Of a DNA stretch of 24,345 nt, positions 14,925 to 23,051 are shown piece by piece. The notes below the pieces were generated by a model, which did no database searches, was not told the origin of the DNA, and saw only the letters and a list, made by a program, of their open reading frames with translations. Position 1 is the first letter of the stretch. The number at the start of each line of letters is the position of its first letter. The translations under genes and the position numbers were made by a program. The stretch is from Bryobacteraceae bacterium (lineage in GTDB: Bacteria > Acidobacteriota > Terriglobia > Bryobacterales > Bryobacteraceae), in contig JASHQT010000570.1 in the NCBI GenBank assembly GCA_030039005.1, positions 1 through 24,345 on the forward strand, written 5' to 3'.

Positions 14925-15182
14925 ATGGGCACGGCAAAGCGGAGGCTCCAAGCGGGGCAAAGGCAGGTGCAGCCGAGTCATGCCATGGGATCGCGAAGAG
15001 AGCGCATCGCAAAACTACTGGCGGACGTGGAGAAGCGGCTGAATGTTGAGGAGAACAAAGTCACGCTGGGGGACTTCATTCGGCTGTTGCAACTCGAACG
15101 GGAACTGGAGGAAGAGGAGCAGCCCAGGGAGATCATCGTTACGTGGAAAGATCCAGCGGAGAAAGGCTGCGAATTGAAATAG
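14925..15182 (+). CDS. Small phage protein, possible small terminase subunit
   Basis: 85 residues from ATG 14925, with GGA 6-7 nt upstream. A longer reading from TTG 14877 would cross the terminator and is rejected; ATG 14985 (65 residues, MGSRRERIAKLL) is also possible. It is helical and charged: a basic N-terminus, then RERIAKLLADVEKRL, VTLGDFIRLLQLERELEEEE and a short tail. There is no clear helix-turn-helix. It sits directly before terL and overlaps it by 40 bases, the usual place of terS, and small terminases can be short, so the role is inferred from position only. Confidence 0.6.
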   Translation: MGTAKRRLQAGQRQVQPSHAMGSRRERIAKLLADVEKRLNVEENKVTLGDFIRLLQLERELEEEEQPREIIVTWKDPAEKGCELK

Positions 15183-16444
15183 ACTATGTGCCCCTTCCTT
15201 CACAACGTAAGTTTCACGCCTCGGCGGCGAGATTCAAGGGGTTCTCCGGGCCGATTGGATCGGGAAAGAGCCAGGCGTTATGTCAAGAGGCAATTCGGCT
15301 AAGTTACTTAAACCCTGGCAGGCAAGGATTAATTGGCGCGCCGACTTATCCGATGTTGCGGGATGCCACGTTAACGAGCTTTCTGGAAGTACTAGAGGAT
15401 AACAGGATCCGGCACGAGCTGAACAAGTCAGAGTCTTTCTTAGTAATGAAGGACACGCGATCGAAGATTTACTTTCGAGCCGTGGATGACTTCGAACGGC
15501 TACGAGGAACGAATCTGGCCTGGTTCGGATTAGACGAACTTACTTACACGGCCGAAGAAGCGTGGTTGAGATTGGAGGGCCGTCTGCGCGACCCGCGCGC
15601 GGCTCGGTTATGCGGATTCGGCGTGTGGACGCCCAAAGGATTCGACTGGGTTTACCGAAGGTTCATGCGGAACGCCGTGGCGGGTTATGAGGTGGTGGTC
15701 GCGACACCCTTCGAGAACAGACATGTTCTCGATAAGGTGCCGGACTTCTACGAGCGGCTACGCGAAAGCTACGATCCGCGCTTCTTCGAACAGGAAGCAT
15801 TAGGCGAGTACCTGAACGTTCAGGCGGGCGTGGTTTATCCGGCGTTCGATCGGAACCGGAACGTTGGAGACGTGGCGGTGGATACGACGCTGCCGCTGTT
15901 CTGGGCATTGGACTTCAACGTCGATCCGATGTGTTCGATTGTGGCGCAGAAGAGGGGCGAGGAAATTCGAGTGTTGGATGAACTGGTGCTAAGCCGGGCG
16001 AGCACCTTACAAGCATGCGAGGAGTTTCATGGACGTTATCCGCAGCACCCGGCGGGAGTGGTGATTTACGGGGACGCAACCGGGCAACGGCTGCAGACAG
16101 CGGGAACGACGGATTATCAGATCGTCAAGGAGTTTTTTCACCGGACGGCGTACCGAAACGTGAGATTCCGGGTGCCGGCGAGCAATCCAAGTGTTCGCGA
16201 ACGAATCGCGTTGGTGAACGCGAAGCTGCTCTCGGCGGCCGGAGACGTGCGGGTCTTCGTCGACCCACGTTGTCGAGGATTAGTGGCGGATTTCGAAGAG
16301 GTGACTTACAAGCCCGATACGAGCGTGATCGACAAAGAACGGGACCCGCGGAGGACGCATTTGTCAGACGCGCTCGGTTACCTGATTTGGCAGGAATTCC
16401 GTCCGGGAGTGAAATTTGGCGAGCAACAGAGAAGGCTGCTTTAG
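15143..16444 (+). CDS. terL: Phage terminase large subunit
   Basis: 433 residues. The motor that pumps DNA into the prohead and cuts it. ATPase: Walker A GPIGSGKS (36-43), Walker B WFGLDEL with D131 and E132, coupling segment VWTPKGFDW (161-169). The nuclease has an RNase-H-type acidic set: D257 in ALDFNVDP, D311 in IYGDATG, D409 in THLSDALGYLIW. All key residues are present, so it is likely functional. GTG 15143 is preceded by GGGAG 10-11 nt upstream and overlaps the preceding ORF by 40 bases; a GTG at 15188 would lose nothing essential and cannot be excluded. Confidence 0.95.
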   Translation: MERSSGERLRIEIDYVPLPSQRKFHASAARFKGFSGPIGSGKSQALCQEAIRLSYLNPGRQGLIGAPTYPMLRDATLTSFLEVLEDNRIRHELNKSESFLVMKDTRSKIYFRAVDDFERLRGTNLAWFGLDELTYTAEEAWLRLEGRLRDPRAARLCGFGVWTPKGFDWVYRRFMRNAVAGYEVVVATPFENRHVLDKVPDFYERLRESYDPRFFEQEALGEYLNVQAGVVYPAFDRNRNVGDVAVDTTLPLFWALDFNVDPMCSIVAQKRGEEIRVLDELVLSRASTLQACEEFHGRYPQHPAGVVIYGDATGQRLQTAGTTDYQIVKEFFHRTAYRNVRFRVPASNPSVRERIALVNAKLLSAAGDVRVFVDPRCRGLVADFEEVTYKPDTSVIDKERDPRRTHLSDALGYLIWQEFRPGVKFGEQQRRLL

Positions 16445-16465
16445 CAGCTGGCGAAAGATGAAGGG

Positions 16466-17866
16466 ATGAACACAGCCAACGGGGTTCCGGAGATCGCGCG
16501 GGAGCATCCCGAATACGCCGCAAAGAGGGGCATGTGGCGACAGTATCGCGATCTCTATGCGGGGGGCGCGCAATTCATCGGGAATGCGAATCAGTACCTG
16601 GTGAGGCGGCAGAAGGAGCCGGGCGACGTATTCGTGGAGAGGCTGAGCCGTTGTTTCTACGAGAATTACGTCGGATCGATCGTGGATTGGTACACAGCGA
16701 CGCTGTTCCGGAGAGAGCCGTACTTAAACTTCGAGGGCAACAGCGAGCGGTCGAAGAAGTTCTTCAGTGCGTTCACGGAGGACTGCGACTTGAAGGGCAC
16801 GAGCCTTACGGAGTTTTTTCGACGGCAGTTTGTGGAGGCCCTGGTCTCGGGCAAGAGCTACATCTTAATCGATTTTCCGCGGTTCGATAAACCGGGCACT
16901 AACCGGGCGGAAGAAGATGAGCAGGGCGCCTCGCGGGCCTACTTAGTAAGTTATCCGGCGGATGAACTGATTAATTGGAGTTACGACGAATACGGAGCCT
17001 TCCAATGGATCGTGCTTCGAACCGAGAGCTTGCGTAAGGACAAGCTCGAGGACGCCGGTTGGAGCAAGCAGACGCGATGGGTTTATTACGACCGAGAAAC
17101 GTATCGCGTCTACGAGCAAACGGAAGACGGCGGGATCAGAGAGCCGGTGCGGCTGGTGGCCGAAGGGCGGCACGGGCTGGCGAGGCTATCGCGAGTGCCC
17201 GTGGTGGAGCTTTGCGTATCCGATGGCTTGTGGCTATTGAACAAAGCGGCTTCGCTCCAACTGGAGCATTTCAATAAGTCGAATGCGCTGGGGTGGGCGC
17301 TGACGATGGGGCTGTTCGCGATGCCGGTGGTGTATTCGGAGCGGGACTGGGACCAAGTGATGGGCGAGTCGTACTACATTCAGCTCGGCCCGCAAGACCG
17401 ATTCGGATGGACGGAGCCTCAGGGAAACGTATATCAGATCGCGGCCGACAATTTGACGCGTTTGCAGGAAGAGATTTACCGGGTGTGCTACGTCAGCCAC
17501 GCCGGCGGGCCGTTGTCGGGGAATACGAAGCAATCGGGAGTGAGTAAGCAGCGGGACTACGCGATCACGCAGGAAGTGTTGCGGGCGTATGGCGATGCAG
17601 TGAAGGAAGCGATGAAGCGGGTGTTGCGAGCGGTGGATACGGCACGAGAGGACGGTCTGAGCATCGACGTTTCGGGCATGGACGAGTTCGACATCGGAGA
17701 CTTCGGGACCGAGGTGGAGGACGCGCAGCGGCTGCTCAGCTTGGGGATGGAATCGCCGACTTTGAAGAGGCAGGTATTCAAAAAGCTGGCGTACCAGTTC
17801 TTGTGCGACGTGCGGCAAGAGGTGAAAGACCGGATCGGACGCGAGATCGATGCAGAACAAGATTGA
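16466..17866 (+). CDS. Phage portal protein (DUF4055-like)
   Basis: 466 residues, usual portal length. Forms the dodecameric ring at the head vertex through which DNA passes. The N-terminus EHPEYAAKRGMWRQYRDLY, followed by NQYLVRRQ and VDWYTATLFRREP, resembles the DUF4055 type of portal; the middle has LVSYPADELINWSY (clip/wing region) and the C-terminal half has long helices (LQEEIYRVCYVSHAGG, ALTMGLFAMPVVY). It follows terL by 21 bases and is followed by a scaffold and coat gene, the standard order. AAGGG touches the ATG at 16466 directly, an odd spacing, but the conserved HPEY start argues for this codon. Confidence 0.88.
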   Translation: MNTANGVPEIAREHPEYAAKRGMWRQYRDLYAGGAQFIGNANQYLVRRQKEPGDVFVERLSRCFYENYVGSIVDWYTATLFRREPYLNFEGNSERSKKFFSAFTEDCDLKGTSLTEFFRRQFVEALVSGKSYILIDFPRFDKPGTNRAEEDEQGASRAYLVSYPADELINWSYDEYGAFQWIVLRTESLRKDKLEDAGWSKQTRWVYYDRETYRVYEQTEDGGIREPVRLVAEGRHGLARLSRVPVVELCVSDGLWLLNKAASLQLEHFNKSNALGWALTMGLFAMPVVYSERDWDQVMGESYYIQLGPQDRFGWTEPQGNVYQIAADNLTRLQEEIYRVCYVSHAGGPLSGNTKQSGVSKQRDYAITQEVLRAYGDAVKEAMKRVLRAVDTAREDGLSIDVSGMDEFDIGDFGTEVEDAQRLLSLGMESPTLKRQVFKKLAYQFLCDVRQEVKDRIGREIDAEQD

Positions 17867-17898
17867 GGCGGGTGGGAGCGAGGCATTGCAGGAGACGT

Positions 17899-18465
17899 AT
17901 GGAAGAAGAAACAAGAGCTGATGGTACCGAGCTGCGGTCCTTGATCCGCGGCGTAATTGAAGAGTTCGTTCAGGCCGAACAAGTGAAGGCCGAGCCGGCG
18001 TACAAGGCCGAGCTGCTCGATGAGCGCAAGAGGCGCGAGGATTTGGAAAAGCGTGTGAACGACCTGGTTCAAGAGAATCAGCGAAGCCGGCAAAAGGCCG
18101 AGGAGGCGGAGCGGAACGCTTCGATTCGGGCGGAGCTACAGCAACTGGGGGTGGCGAAGGTAGATCTGGCGTATCGAGCGGTGAAAGACGAGGTTCATCG
18201 AAGCGAGGATGGCGACTTAGTGGCGCGAAGCGGAGCGCAGGAGCTGCCGCTGCGCGATTACCTGAAGCAGTTCGTGCAGGAGAATCCGGAGCTATTGCCG
18301 GCGCGCATCGCCGGGGGATCAGGGATGGGGTCAGGAACGAAGGGGCTGCCGAGCGCGAGCGGGGTCAGCCTGGACAAAATTCGGCCGGGAATGAGCGCGG
18401 AGGAGCTGGAGAAAGTCCGGCAGGAGGTCTCGCGGGTCGCCAGTCAAACACTGCGGGGCTTGTGA
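17899..18465 (+). CDS. Phage scaffolding protein
   Basis: 188 residues from ATG 17899, which has AGGAG (17890-17894) four bases before it; the frame is open further upstream inside the portal gene but that part is out of character and lacks a good start. Highly charged coiled coil: residues about 25-85 are Glu/Lys/Arg/Ala-rich heptads, followed by a globular part (YRAVKDEVHRSEDGDL, LPLRDYLKQFVQENPELLPAR) and a Gly/Ser-rich tail with a helical end. Composition and place between portal and coat fit an internal scaffold that leaves the prohead. No separate prohead protease gene is present, as in phages of the P22 kind. Confidence 0.8.
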   Translation: MEEETRADGTELRSLIRGVIEEFVQAEQVKAEPAYKAELLDERKRREDLEKRVNDLVQENQRSRQKAEEAERNASIRAELQQLGVAKVDLAYRAVKDEVHRSEDGDLVARSGAQELPLRDYLKQFVQENPELLPARIAGGSGMGSGTKGLPSASGVSLDKIRPGMSAEELEKVRQEVSRVASQTLRGL

Positions 18466-18514
18466 GAAGCAGAGGCTGGGCCGGCGCCTCAAATAGACGC
18501 GTGCCCGCATAAAT

Positions 18515-18533
18515 AGAGGAGGAAAACAAGGAG
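18515..18533 (+). promoter_or_regulatory. Double Shine-Dalgarno for the coat gene
   Basis: AGAGGAGG at 18515-18522 and AAGGAG at 18528-18533; the second is 6 nt before ATG 18540. It fits very high translation of the major coat protein. Confidence 0.65.
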
Positions 18534-18539
18534 AGCTTC

Positions 18540-19451
18540 ATGGGAACCATTACATCAGCGAATGTAGCGAATGCAATTGTCAAGTTAGTTGCGGTAGACG
18601 CGTTGCCGGCCCTGGTGAGCAACCTAGTGATGGGCAACTTAGTCAATCGGGACTATGAACCTACACTGGCGCACGCGGGCGACACGGTAAACGTACCGAT
18701 ACCGCCGACCCTGGTGGCCAATAACATCGCGGAGGGCGGCACAGTTCAGCCGCAGAATCCGAACCTAGGAAATGCCCAGATCGTGCTGAACTCGCACGTG
18801 GAAGCAACGTTTCAGATCCCGGACGTCACGAAGGTGCTGGCAGTGCCGGACCTTTTGAAGTTATACATGCAGCCGGCAGTGGTGGCGATCGCGGAGCGGA
18901 TCGAGTCCGACATATTGAACCTGTATTCACAGTTCAGTGCGAATACGGCGGTCGGGACGGCTGGGGTGACGATTACGGAAGCGGTGGTGGATCAAGCGGA
19001 GACAACACTGTTTCAGGCGAAGATGCCAGCTTCGGCGAGTAAGTATCTAGTGGTGGATCCGGTGAGTTACTCAGCCATGCGACAGATTCCGCGCTTTAGC
19101 GAATATTACTCGGCGGGCGATGCGGGGCTGCGGGCGCTGGTGGACGGCACGGTGGGGAAGATCAAGGACTTTTTCGTCTTTCGATCGCAGCTTGTTCCGA
19201 AGACAGGCAGCAGTCCGGTAAACACGCACAACCTGGCGTTCGGGCGGGACGCAATCGGACTCGTGATTCGTAGGCTGCCGCAGCCGTTACCCGGTACCGG
19301 GGCGATCGCAGAATACGCGGAGATGGGGAATTTCGGGATTCGCGTGGTGATGAGCTACCAGCCGAACATGCTGGGCCAGCAATTCACGGTGGATGTCCTT
19401 TACGGAACGGCGGTCCTTCAGAACGCGTTCGGGGTACAGGTCAACAGCTAG
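18540..19451 (+). CDS. Major capsid (coat) protein, P22-coat-like
   Basis: 303 residues. Main shell protein of the head, HK97-type fold expected. The N-terminus (TSANVANAIVKLVAVDALPALVSNLV), GDTVNVPIPPT, then VEATFQIPDVTKVLAVPDLL and IAERIESDILNLYSQ are typical of P22-like coat proteins; the C-terminal part has LAFGRDAIGLVIRRLPQPLPG and FGIRVVMSYQP, as expected for the P domain. It is preceded by a double Shine-Dalgarno and directly follows the scaffold gene. There is no N-terminal delta domain or cleavage site, which agrees with the absence of a protease gene. Confidence 0.9.
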   Translation: MGTITSANVANAIVKLVAVDALPALVSNLVMGNLVNRDYEPTLAHAGDTVNVPIPPTLVANNIAEGGTVQPQNPNLGNAQIVLNSHVEATFQIPDVTKVLAVPDLLKLYMQPAVVAIAERIESDILNLYSQFSANTAVGTAGVTITEAVVDQAETTLFQAKMPASASKYLVVDPVSYSAMRQIPRFSEYYSAGDAGLRALVDGTVGKIKDFFVFRSQLVPKTGSSPVNTHNLAFGRDAIGLVIRRLPQPLPGTGAIAEYAEMGNFGIRVVMSYQPNMLGQQFTVDVLYGTAVLQNAFGVQVNS

Positions 19452-19521
19452 GCAAAGGGGGGCTGAAGGCGGAGGCGGACGGGCCTGGCGGGGTCCGTCC
19501 GCGATGCGGGCAAGGAGCGAC

Positions 19522-19848
19522 ATGGATCTACGAGTGTTTTTTCAAAAGCTGCGGAAGATCGAACAGGAGATTGTGGAGCCTCACGTGGTGGTGGTGAGCG
19601 AGGAGACGCCGGATGGGGGGCGCGCGGGCCAACTGACGGAGGTTTCGCGGAGCAACGCAGCGCGATTGATCCTGGAAGGACATGCTCACTTAGCGACAGC
19701 TGAACAGACGGGAAAATTCCACGCCGCGGCCCGCAAGGCGCTAGAGGAGGCGCAACAACGGATGATCGCTGAAAAGGTGCAAGTCACAGTGGTCTCGGAG
19801 GCTGACCTGCGAGCGATGAAGAGCGCGACGCGAGCCGAGAAGCGGTAG
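19522..19848 (+). CDS. Phage hypothetical protein after the coat gene
   Basis: 108 residues from ATG 19522, with AAGGAG at 19512-19517. The frame is open upstream into the coat gene but that is a shadow. Begins MDLRVFFQKLRKIEQEIVEPHVVVVSEETPDGGR, with a beta-rich middle, then a helix (AARKALEEAQQRMIAEKVQ) and a basic end. No family is recognised. Its position suggests a head-completion or minor head role. Confidence 0.75.
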   Translation: MDLRVFFQKLRKIEQEIVEPHVVVVSEETPDGGRAGQLTEVSRSNAARLILEGHAHLATAEQTGKFHAAARKALEEAQQRMIAEKVQVTVVSEADLRAMKSATRAEKR

Positions 19849-19864
19849 GCGGACGGCTGCACAG

Positions 19865-20632
19865 ATGGCTCTGTTTCACGATGGTCCTATCAGCGATGCG
19901 AAGGACCTGCAAAAATACGAGAACGACATCCTTAGTGTCGCCAGTGTCGAGGGCATCGACCTAGGCGCGAAGATGTCGCTGGCACAGCAGGAACTGGCGA
20001 ACGAGTTGCTTCTGTTCTTGTTGCGGCGACCATACGTGCGAGATCCGTGGTTGGGAGACAGGCGCGAACGAGAGGTGAAGGACGTAGTGGTTACCGGCCC
20101 TTTGCGGCAATGGCACGTTTATAAGTCGCTCGCTTTCGTGTACCGGGACGCTTACAATAATCAGCTTAACGACCGCTATCAAGGCAAGTGGCAGGAATAC
20201 GAAAAACTCGCGAAGGGAAGCGAGGGAACATATTTTCAGATCGGTGTGGGGTTAGTTCCCGATCCGGTGCCGAAGGCACCCTTGCCGGCGCTATCGAGTG
20301 TAATAGGAGCAGGCGCCGGCGGCACTTACTATGTTGCCGTAACATGGGTCAACGCCGCGGGGCATGAGGGCGCACCGAGCGATTTGGCCGAGTTGACCAC
20401 AACAGACGGCCAACAACTCGAGGTGAGCGTAGGACTGCCGCCAGAGAGCGTGACGGGCTGGAACGTTTATGTAGGAACGTCGCCCGAGAGTGCGACCCTA
20501 CAAAATCCAGCGACTCTCCCAACTGGCGGAACTTGGACACTGAACGGCGGACTGTCCACAGGGGCAGCGCCGGGGGACGGTCAGAGGCCGAGCTGGTTCG
20601 TTGTGGACCATCGCGTAATCGAAAGAGGGTAA
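19865..20632 (+). CDS. Head-tail connector-like protein with C-terminal Ig-like domain
   Basis: 255 residues. Residues 1-130 are helical, with two long amphipathic helices (LAQQELANELLLFLLRR, WHVYKSLAFVYRDAYNNQL), resembling a head-completion adaptor placed under the portal. Residues 140-235 are a beta-sandwich-type domain with the repeat-like phrases TYYVAVTWVNAAGHEGAPS, VTGWNVYVGTSPESATLQN and TWTLNGG, typical of Ig/FN3-type add-on domains on phage structural proteins. The two halves are joined by a Pro-rich linker. It follows the 108-residue gene and precedes the probable tail terminator. Adaptor role is inference from position and helix pattern. Confidence 0.7.
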   Translation: MALFHDGPISDAKDLQKYENDILSVASVEGIDLGAKMSLAQQELANELLLFLLRRPYVRDPWLGDRREREVKDVVVTGPLRQWHVYKSLAFVYRDAYNNQLNDRYQGKWQEYEKLAKGSEGTYFQIGVGLVPDPVPKAPLPALSSVIGAGAGGTYYVAVTWVNAAGHEGAPSDLAELTTTDGQQLEVSVGLPPESVTGWNVYVGTSPESATLQNPATLPTGGTWTLNGGLSTGAAPGDGQRPSWFVVDHRVIERG

Positions 20633-20635
20633 CCG

Positions 20636-21130
20636 ATGCTGCAAATCGCCGAAACGAGCACGCAAAAGGTGATGAGCGTGTTAGCGGCCGATGATGGTTT
20701 ACCCGCGGCGGTAGAGGCGTTGGTGCAGCAAGGCGTGGCGCTCGCGGCGATTACACCGGAACAGATTATTGCGCAGAATGTGGCGCCGGAATTAGCAGAG
20801 CAAAGTACAGCCAGCAAGTACCCGCTGGTTTACGTGTATTGCAGTCGCGTGCTCAACGAAAATCGGGAGAAGTTTAGAGCGTTTTCCGGCGAGGCTCAGA
20901 TGACGGTGGAAATGCGAGTATCACAGGACCGCATCGAGCAGATCGAAACCAACCTGCAAGCATACGTGGATGCGATGACGGAGGTTTTGAACGAGAGCCG
21001 GGGGGATTGGGGGGACGGGGTGTTTTTCGATGGCGGATATGACGTGACCTTTGGCGGCGTGAAACACGGTGGACGGAATTTTCTGCAAATCGCCAAGGTC
21101 GCATTGGTTCTGGAGATCAGCGCCGGATAA
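20636..21130 (+). CDS. Probable tail terminator / head-tail joining protein
   Basis: 164 residues, starting three bases after the previous stop. An alpha/beta protein: helix (LPAAVEALVQQG), strand KYPLVYVYCSRV, another strand EAQMTVEMRVSQ, then a long helix IEQIETNLQAYVDAMTEVL, and a C-terminal strand LQIAKVALVLEI. This order matches the small fold of tail-terminator or tail-completion proteins found between head connectors and the tail tube gene. No specific family motif is seen, so the role is inferred. Confidence 0.65.
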   Translation: MLQIAETSTQKVMSVLAADDGLPAAVEALVQQGVALAAITPEQIIAQNVAPELAEQSTASKYPLVYVYCSRVLNENREKFRAFSGEAQMTVEMRVSQDRIEQIETNLQAYVDAMTEVLNESRGDWGDGVFFDGGYDVTFGGVKHGGRNFLQIAKVALVLEISAG

Positions 21131-21146
21131 TCGTTAGATTCTTTCT

Positions 21147-22316
21147 ATGTCGTACATTCTTTCGAATGACAATCGATTCTACGTGGCGCTAGAGCAAAGC
21201 TACGGAACCGCGGCGGCCATTACCGCGAACAATCGAATTCCCGCGGTGAAGCTGACGACCAAGCAGCAGATTGAGAAGGTGCAACGGGCCGATAAGACCG
21301 GCTCGAGGACGTTTGCCGGAAATCCAAGCGGCCTGCGAATCCAGACGAGCTTTGGACTGAAGACCTATATGTCGAATTGGAGCGATCCGACGACTCTGCC
21401 GCCGCATGGTCCGCTGTTTCAGGCGTGTTTTGGCGGGACGCCGTCGCAATCGGCAGGCGGAACGATTGCGAGTACGAGCAACTCGACAACTCTGACGTTC
21501 GCAGCGCCCCATGGTCTGGCCCCGGGTGCGGCGGTGACGAGCGGCGGAGAAATACGCTTCGTTACGGTGGTGGTGAACGCCAATACGGTGCAGATCAACG
21601 CGGCGTTCAGCGCGGCGCCGCTACCAAGTGCGCAGACGGGGCCAACAGCGACGTATGTGCCCGCAGAGAGCCTTCCGAGCGTCACGTTCTACGATTATTG
21701 GAGTCCTGGAACGGCCGTGCAGAGGATTCTGGGAGGAATGGCTGTCGACACACTGTCCATCAAAGTGAACGGGGATTTCCAAGAGTTCGATTTCAGCGGG
21801 CAGGCGCAGGACTTAGTGGATAGCGCAAGCTTTCAGGCGGGACAGTTCGCATTATCGAGCTTTCCCGCGGAGCCAGCCGTGTCGCCGATCAGTTATTCGA
21901 TTGTCGCGGGGAACTTAGGTGAGGTTTGGCTGGGCAGCTCGCCGACAGAGTTCTTCACTTTGACGGCTGCGACGATTACATTCACCAACAACCTGGAGCT
22001 GCGCGCCCGCGAGTATGGCGCGATTCTTCCGCTGGCGATTGCTCCGGGGCAACGAAACGTTTCTATGCAGTTTACGTTGTATGAGATGGACGACGCCGCG
22101 ACGGCGGCTCTCTATCAGGCAGCGCGACAGCGGTCGCCCATCAGTATCATGATGCAGCTTGGCCAGCAGCAGGGCGAGTTATTCGGCATTTACATGCAGA
22201 GCGTAATTCCAGAGGTGCCGGCCTTCGACGATTTCGACAAGCGACTACAGTGGCAGTTTCCCAGCTGCCGCGCACAAGGAAGCGTGAACGATGAGATTTA
22301 TGTCGCGTTTGGGTAG
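21147..22316 (+). CDS. Major tail (tube) protein with an inserted beta domain
   Basis: 389 residues. Expected to polymerise into the tail tube. Seen: DNRFYVALEQSYGTAA at the start, GLKTYMSNWSDPTTLPPHGPLFQACFG, and ILGGMAVDTLSIKVNGDFQEFDFSGQAQDLVDS, a pattern of phage tail-tube proteins (repeated strands, core then second half). Residues about 104-172 form a Ser/Thr-rich beta segment (STTLTFAAPHGLAPGAAVTSGGEI) that looks like an inserted surface domain. The place just before the chaperone genes and after the terminator gene supports the call. There is no Shine-Dalgarno; the ATG follows a T-rich leader (GATTCTTTCT), so translation may rely on another signal. It overlaps the next gene by 26 bases. 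Confidence 0.75.
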   Translation: MSYILSNDNRFYVALEQSYGTAAAITANNRIPAVKLTTKQQIEKVQRADKTGSRTFAGNPSGLRIQTSFGLKTYMSNWSDPTTLPPHGPLFQACFGGTPSQSAGGTIASTSNSTTLTFAAPHGLAPGAAVTSGGEIRFVTVVVNANTVQINAAFSAAPLPSAQTGPTATYVPAESLPSVTFYDYWSPGTAVQRILGGMAVDTLSIKVNGDFQEFDFSGQAQDLVDSASFQAGQFALSSFPAEPAVSPISYSIVAGNLGEVWLGSSPTEFFTLTAATITFTNNLELRAREYGAILPLAIAPGQRNVSMQFTLYEMDDAATAALYQAARQRSPISIMMQLGQQQGELFGIYMQSVIPEVPAFDDFDKRLQWQFPSCRAQGSVNDEIYVAFG

Positions 22317-22722
22317 TACGGCAAGGGAAGGCGATTCGAACTCAGGAAACGGGACACTGCAATACGAGAGCACGGTGTCGATCGAATCCACGTCCGCGCT
22401 GGGCGTCACGTTTGTGATCCATCGCATTTCGTTCGGGCGGCGCATGGAACTTAGCCGGAAGGTGCGGGAACTCAGCCGCCGGGCCGAGTTCCTGGAGGCC
22501 GGGGAGCGGGTTCAAGAGAAAATTGAGGCCGGTATTTTGGCGCAGGAAATCGATGCCATGTACCTGCGATGGGGGTTAGTAAGCGTTCACGGAATGACGA
22601 TCGACGGGCAGCTTGCGGACTGCGAACGGCTGATCGAGAAAGGGCCCGAGGAGTTAGTAAGAGAGATCGTTCGGGCGGTGAAATCGCAGTGCGGGTTGAG
22701 TGAAATAGAAATAAAAAACTGA
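22291..22722 (+). CDS. Tail assembly chaperone, G product
   Basis: 143 residues, starting inside the end of the tail-tube gene with AAGGAAG about 8 nt before the ATG. Short N-terminus rich in Ser, a beta part (TVSIESTSALGVTFVIHRIS), then long helices (RRMELSRKVRELSRRAEFLE, DAMYLRWGLVSVHGMTIDG). Between the tail-tube and tape-measure genes, this is the G-type chaperone of lambda-like siphophages, which guards the tape measure until the tube forms. Its last three codons ATA AAA AAC hold the slippery site, then TGA. Confidence 0.8.
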   Translation: MRFMSRLGSTAREGDSNSGNGTLQYESTVSIESTSALGVTFVIHRISFGRRMELSRKVRELSRRAEFLEAGERVQEKIEAGILAQEIDAMYLRWGLVSVHGMTIDGQLADCERLIEKGPEELVREIVRAVKSQCGLSEIEIKN

Positions 22723-23051
22723 TTGTCGCGCTCCACTTTAGGTCAAGCAGCCAGGCCGCGTGGAGTTGCGGGGTTTGCAGGAAGAGCGGCTTGGAGAAAA
22801 AACGACGATGCGGATGGCTCGCGAGCGACGCTTCCGGAGGTACGTCGATTGTCTGGGCGCGAGGGCGCACGACGCTTGGCACGTGTCCGAATTCATACGT
22901 GACGCCGGACAGCACCGCTTTGCTGGAGGAATACAACGCCTGGAAGCTATTTGGCGCCCAGAATGTGTTCGACCTACCTGCGCGCCTGGTACACGCGATT
23001 TTTATCCTGGAGAACGAGTTGAGAGCGGAAGGTAACGATGGCCAGCAATAA
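22291..23051 (+). CDS. Tail assembly chaperone G-T frameshift product
   Basis: A -1 shift at 22713-22719 lets the ribosome skip the TGA and continue in the new frame to TAA 23051, giving 253 residues (143 plus 110). The T part has no start with a good ribosome site of its own. It contains SCGVCRKSGLEKKRRCGW, a possible Zn-type C-x-x-C...C group, and a C-terminal helical part EYNAWKLFGAQNVFDLPARL and VHAIFILENELRAE. In lambda-like phages G-T, made at low ratio, binds the tape measure and recruits the tail-tube protein; the same role is expected here. The T end overlaps the tape-measure gene by 14 bases. Confidence 0.85.
22713..22770 (+). promoter_or_regulatory. Programmed -1 ribosomal frameshift signal
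   Basis: Heptamer A AAA AAC (22713-22719), correctly phased with the G reading frame (ATA AAA AAC TGA). After a 7-nt spacer (22720-22726) a stem starts: CGC and GCTCCAC (22727-22736) pair with GTGGAGT and GCG (22760-22770), one bulged T, loop 22737-22759. The -1 frame is open from 22719 to the stop at 23051. Confidence 0.9.

Noticed and set aside
22760..23035. 91-codon ORF on + overlapping the T region
   Set aside because: It is in another frame; the frame reached by the -1 shift is the one with tail-chaperone features.
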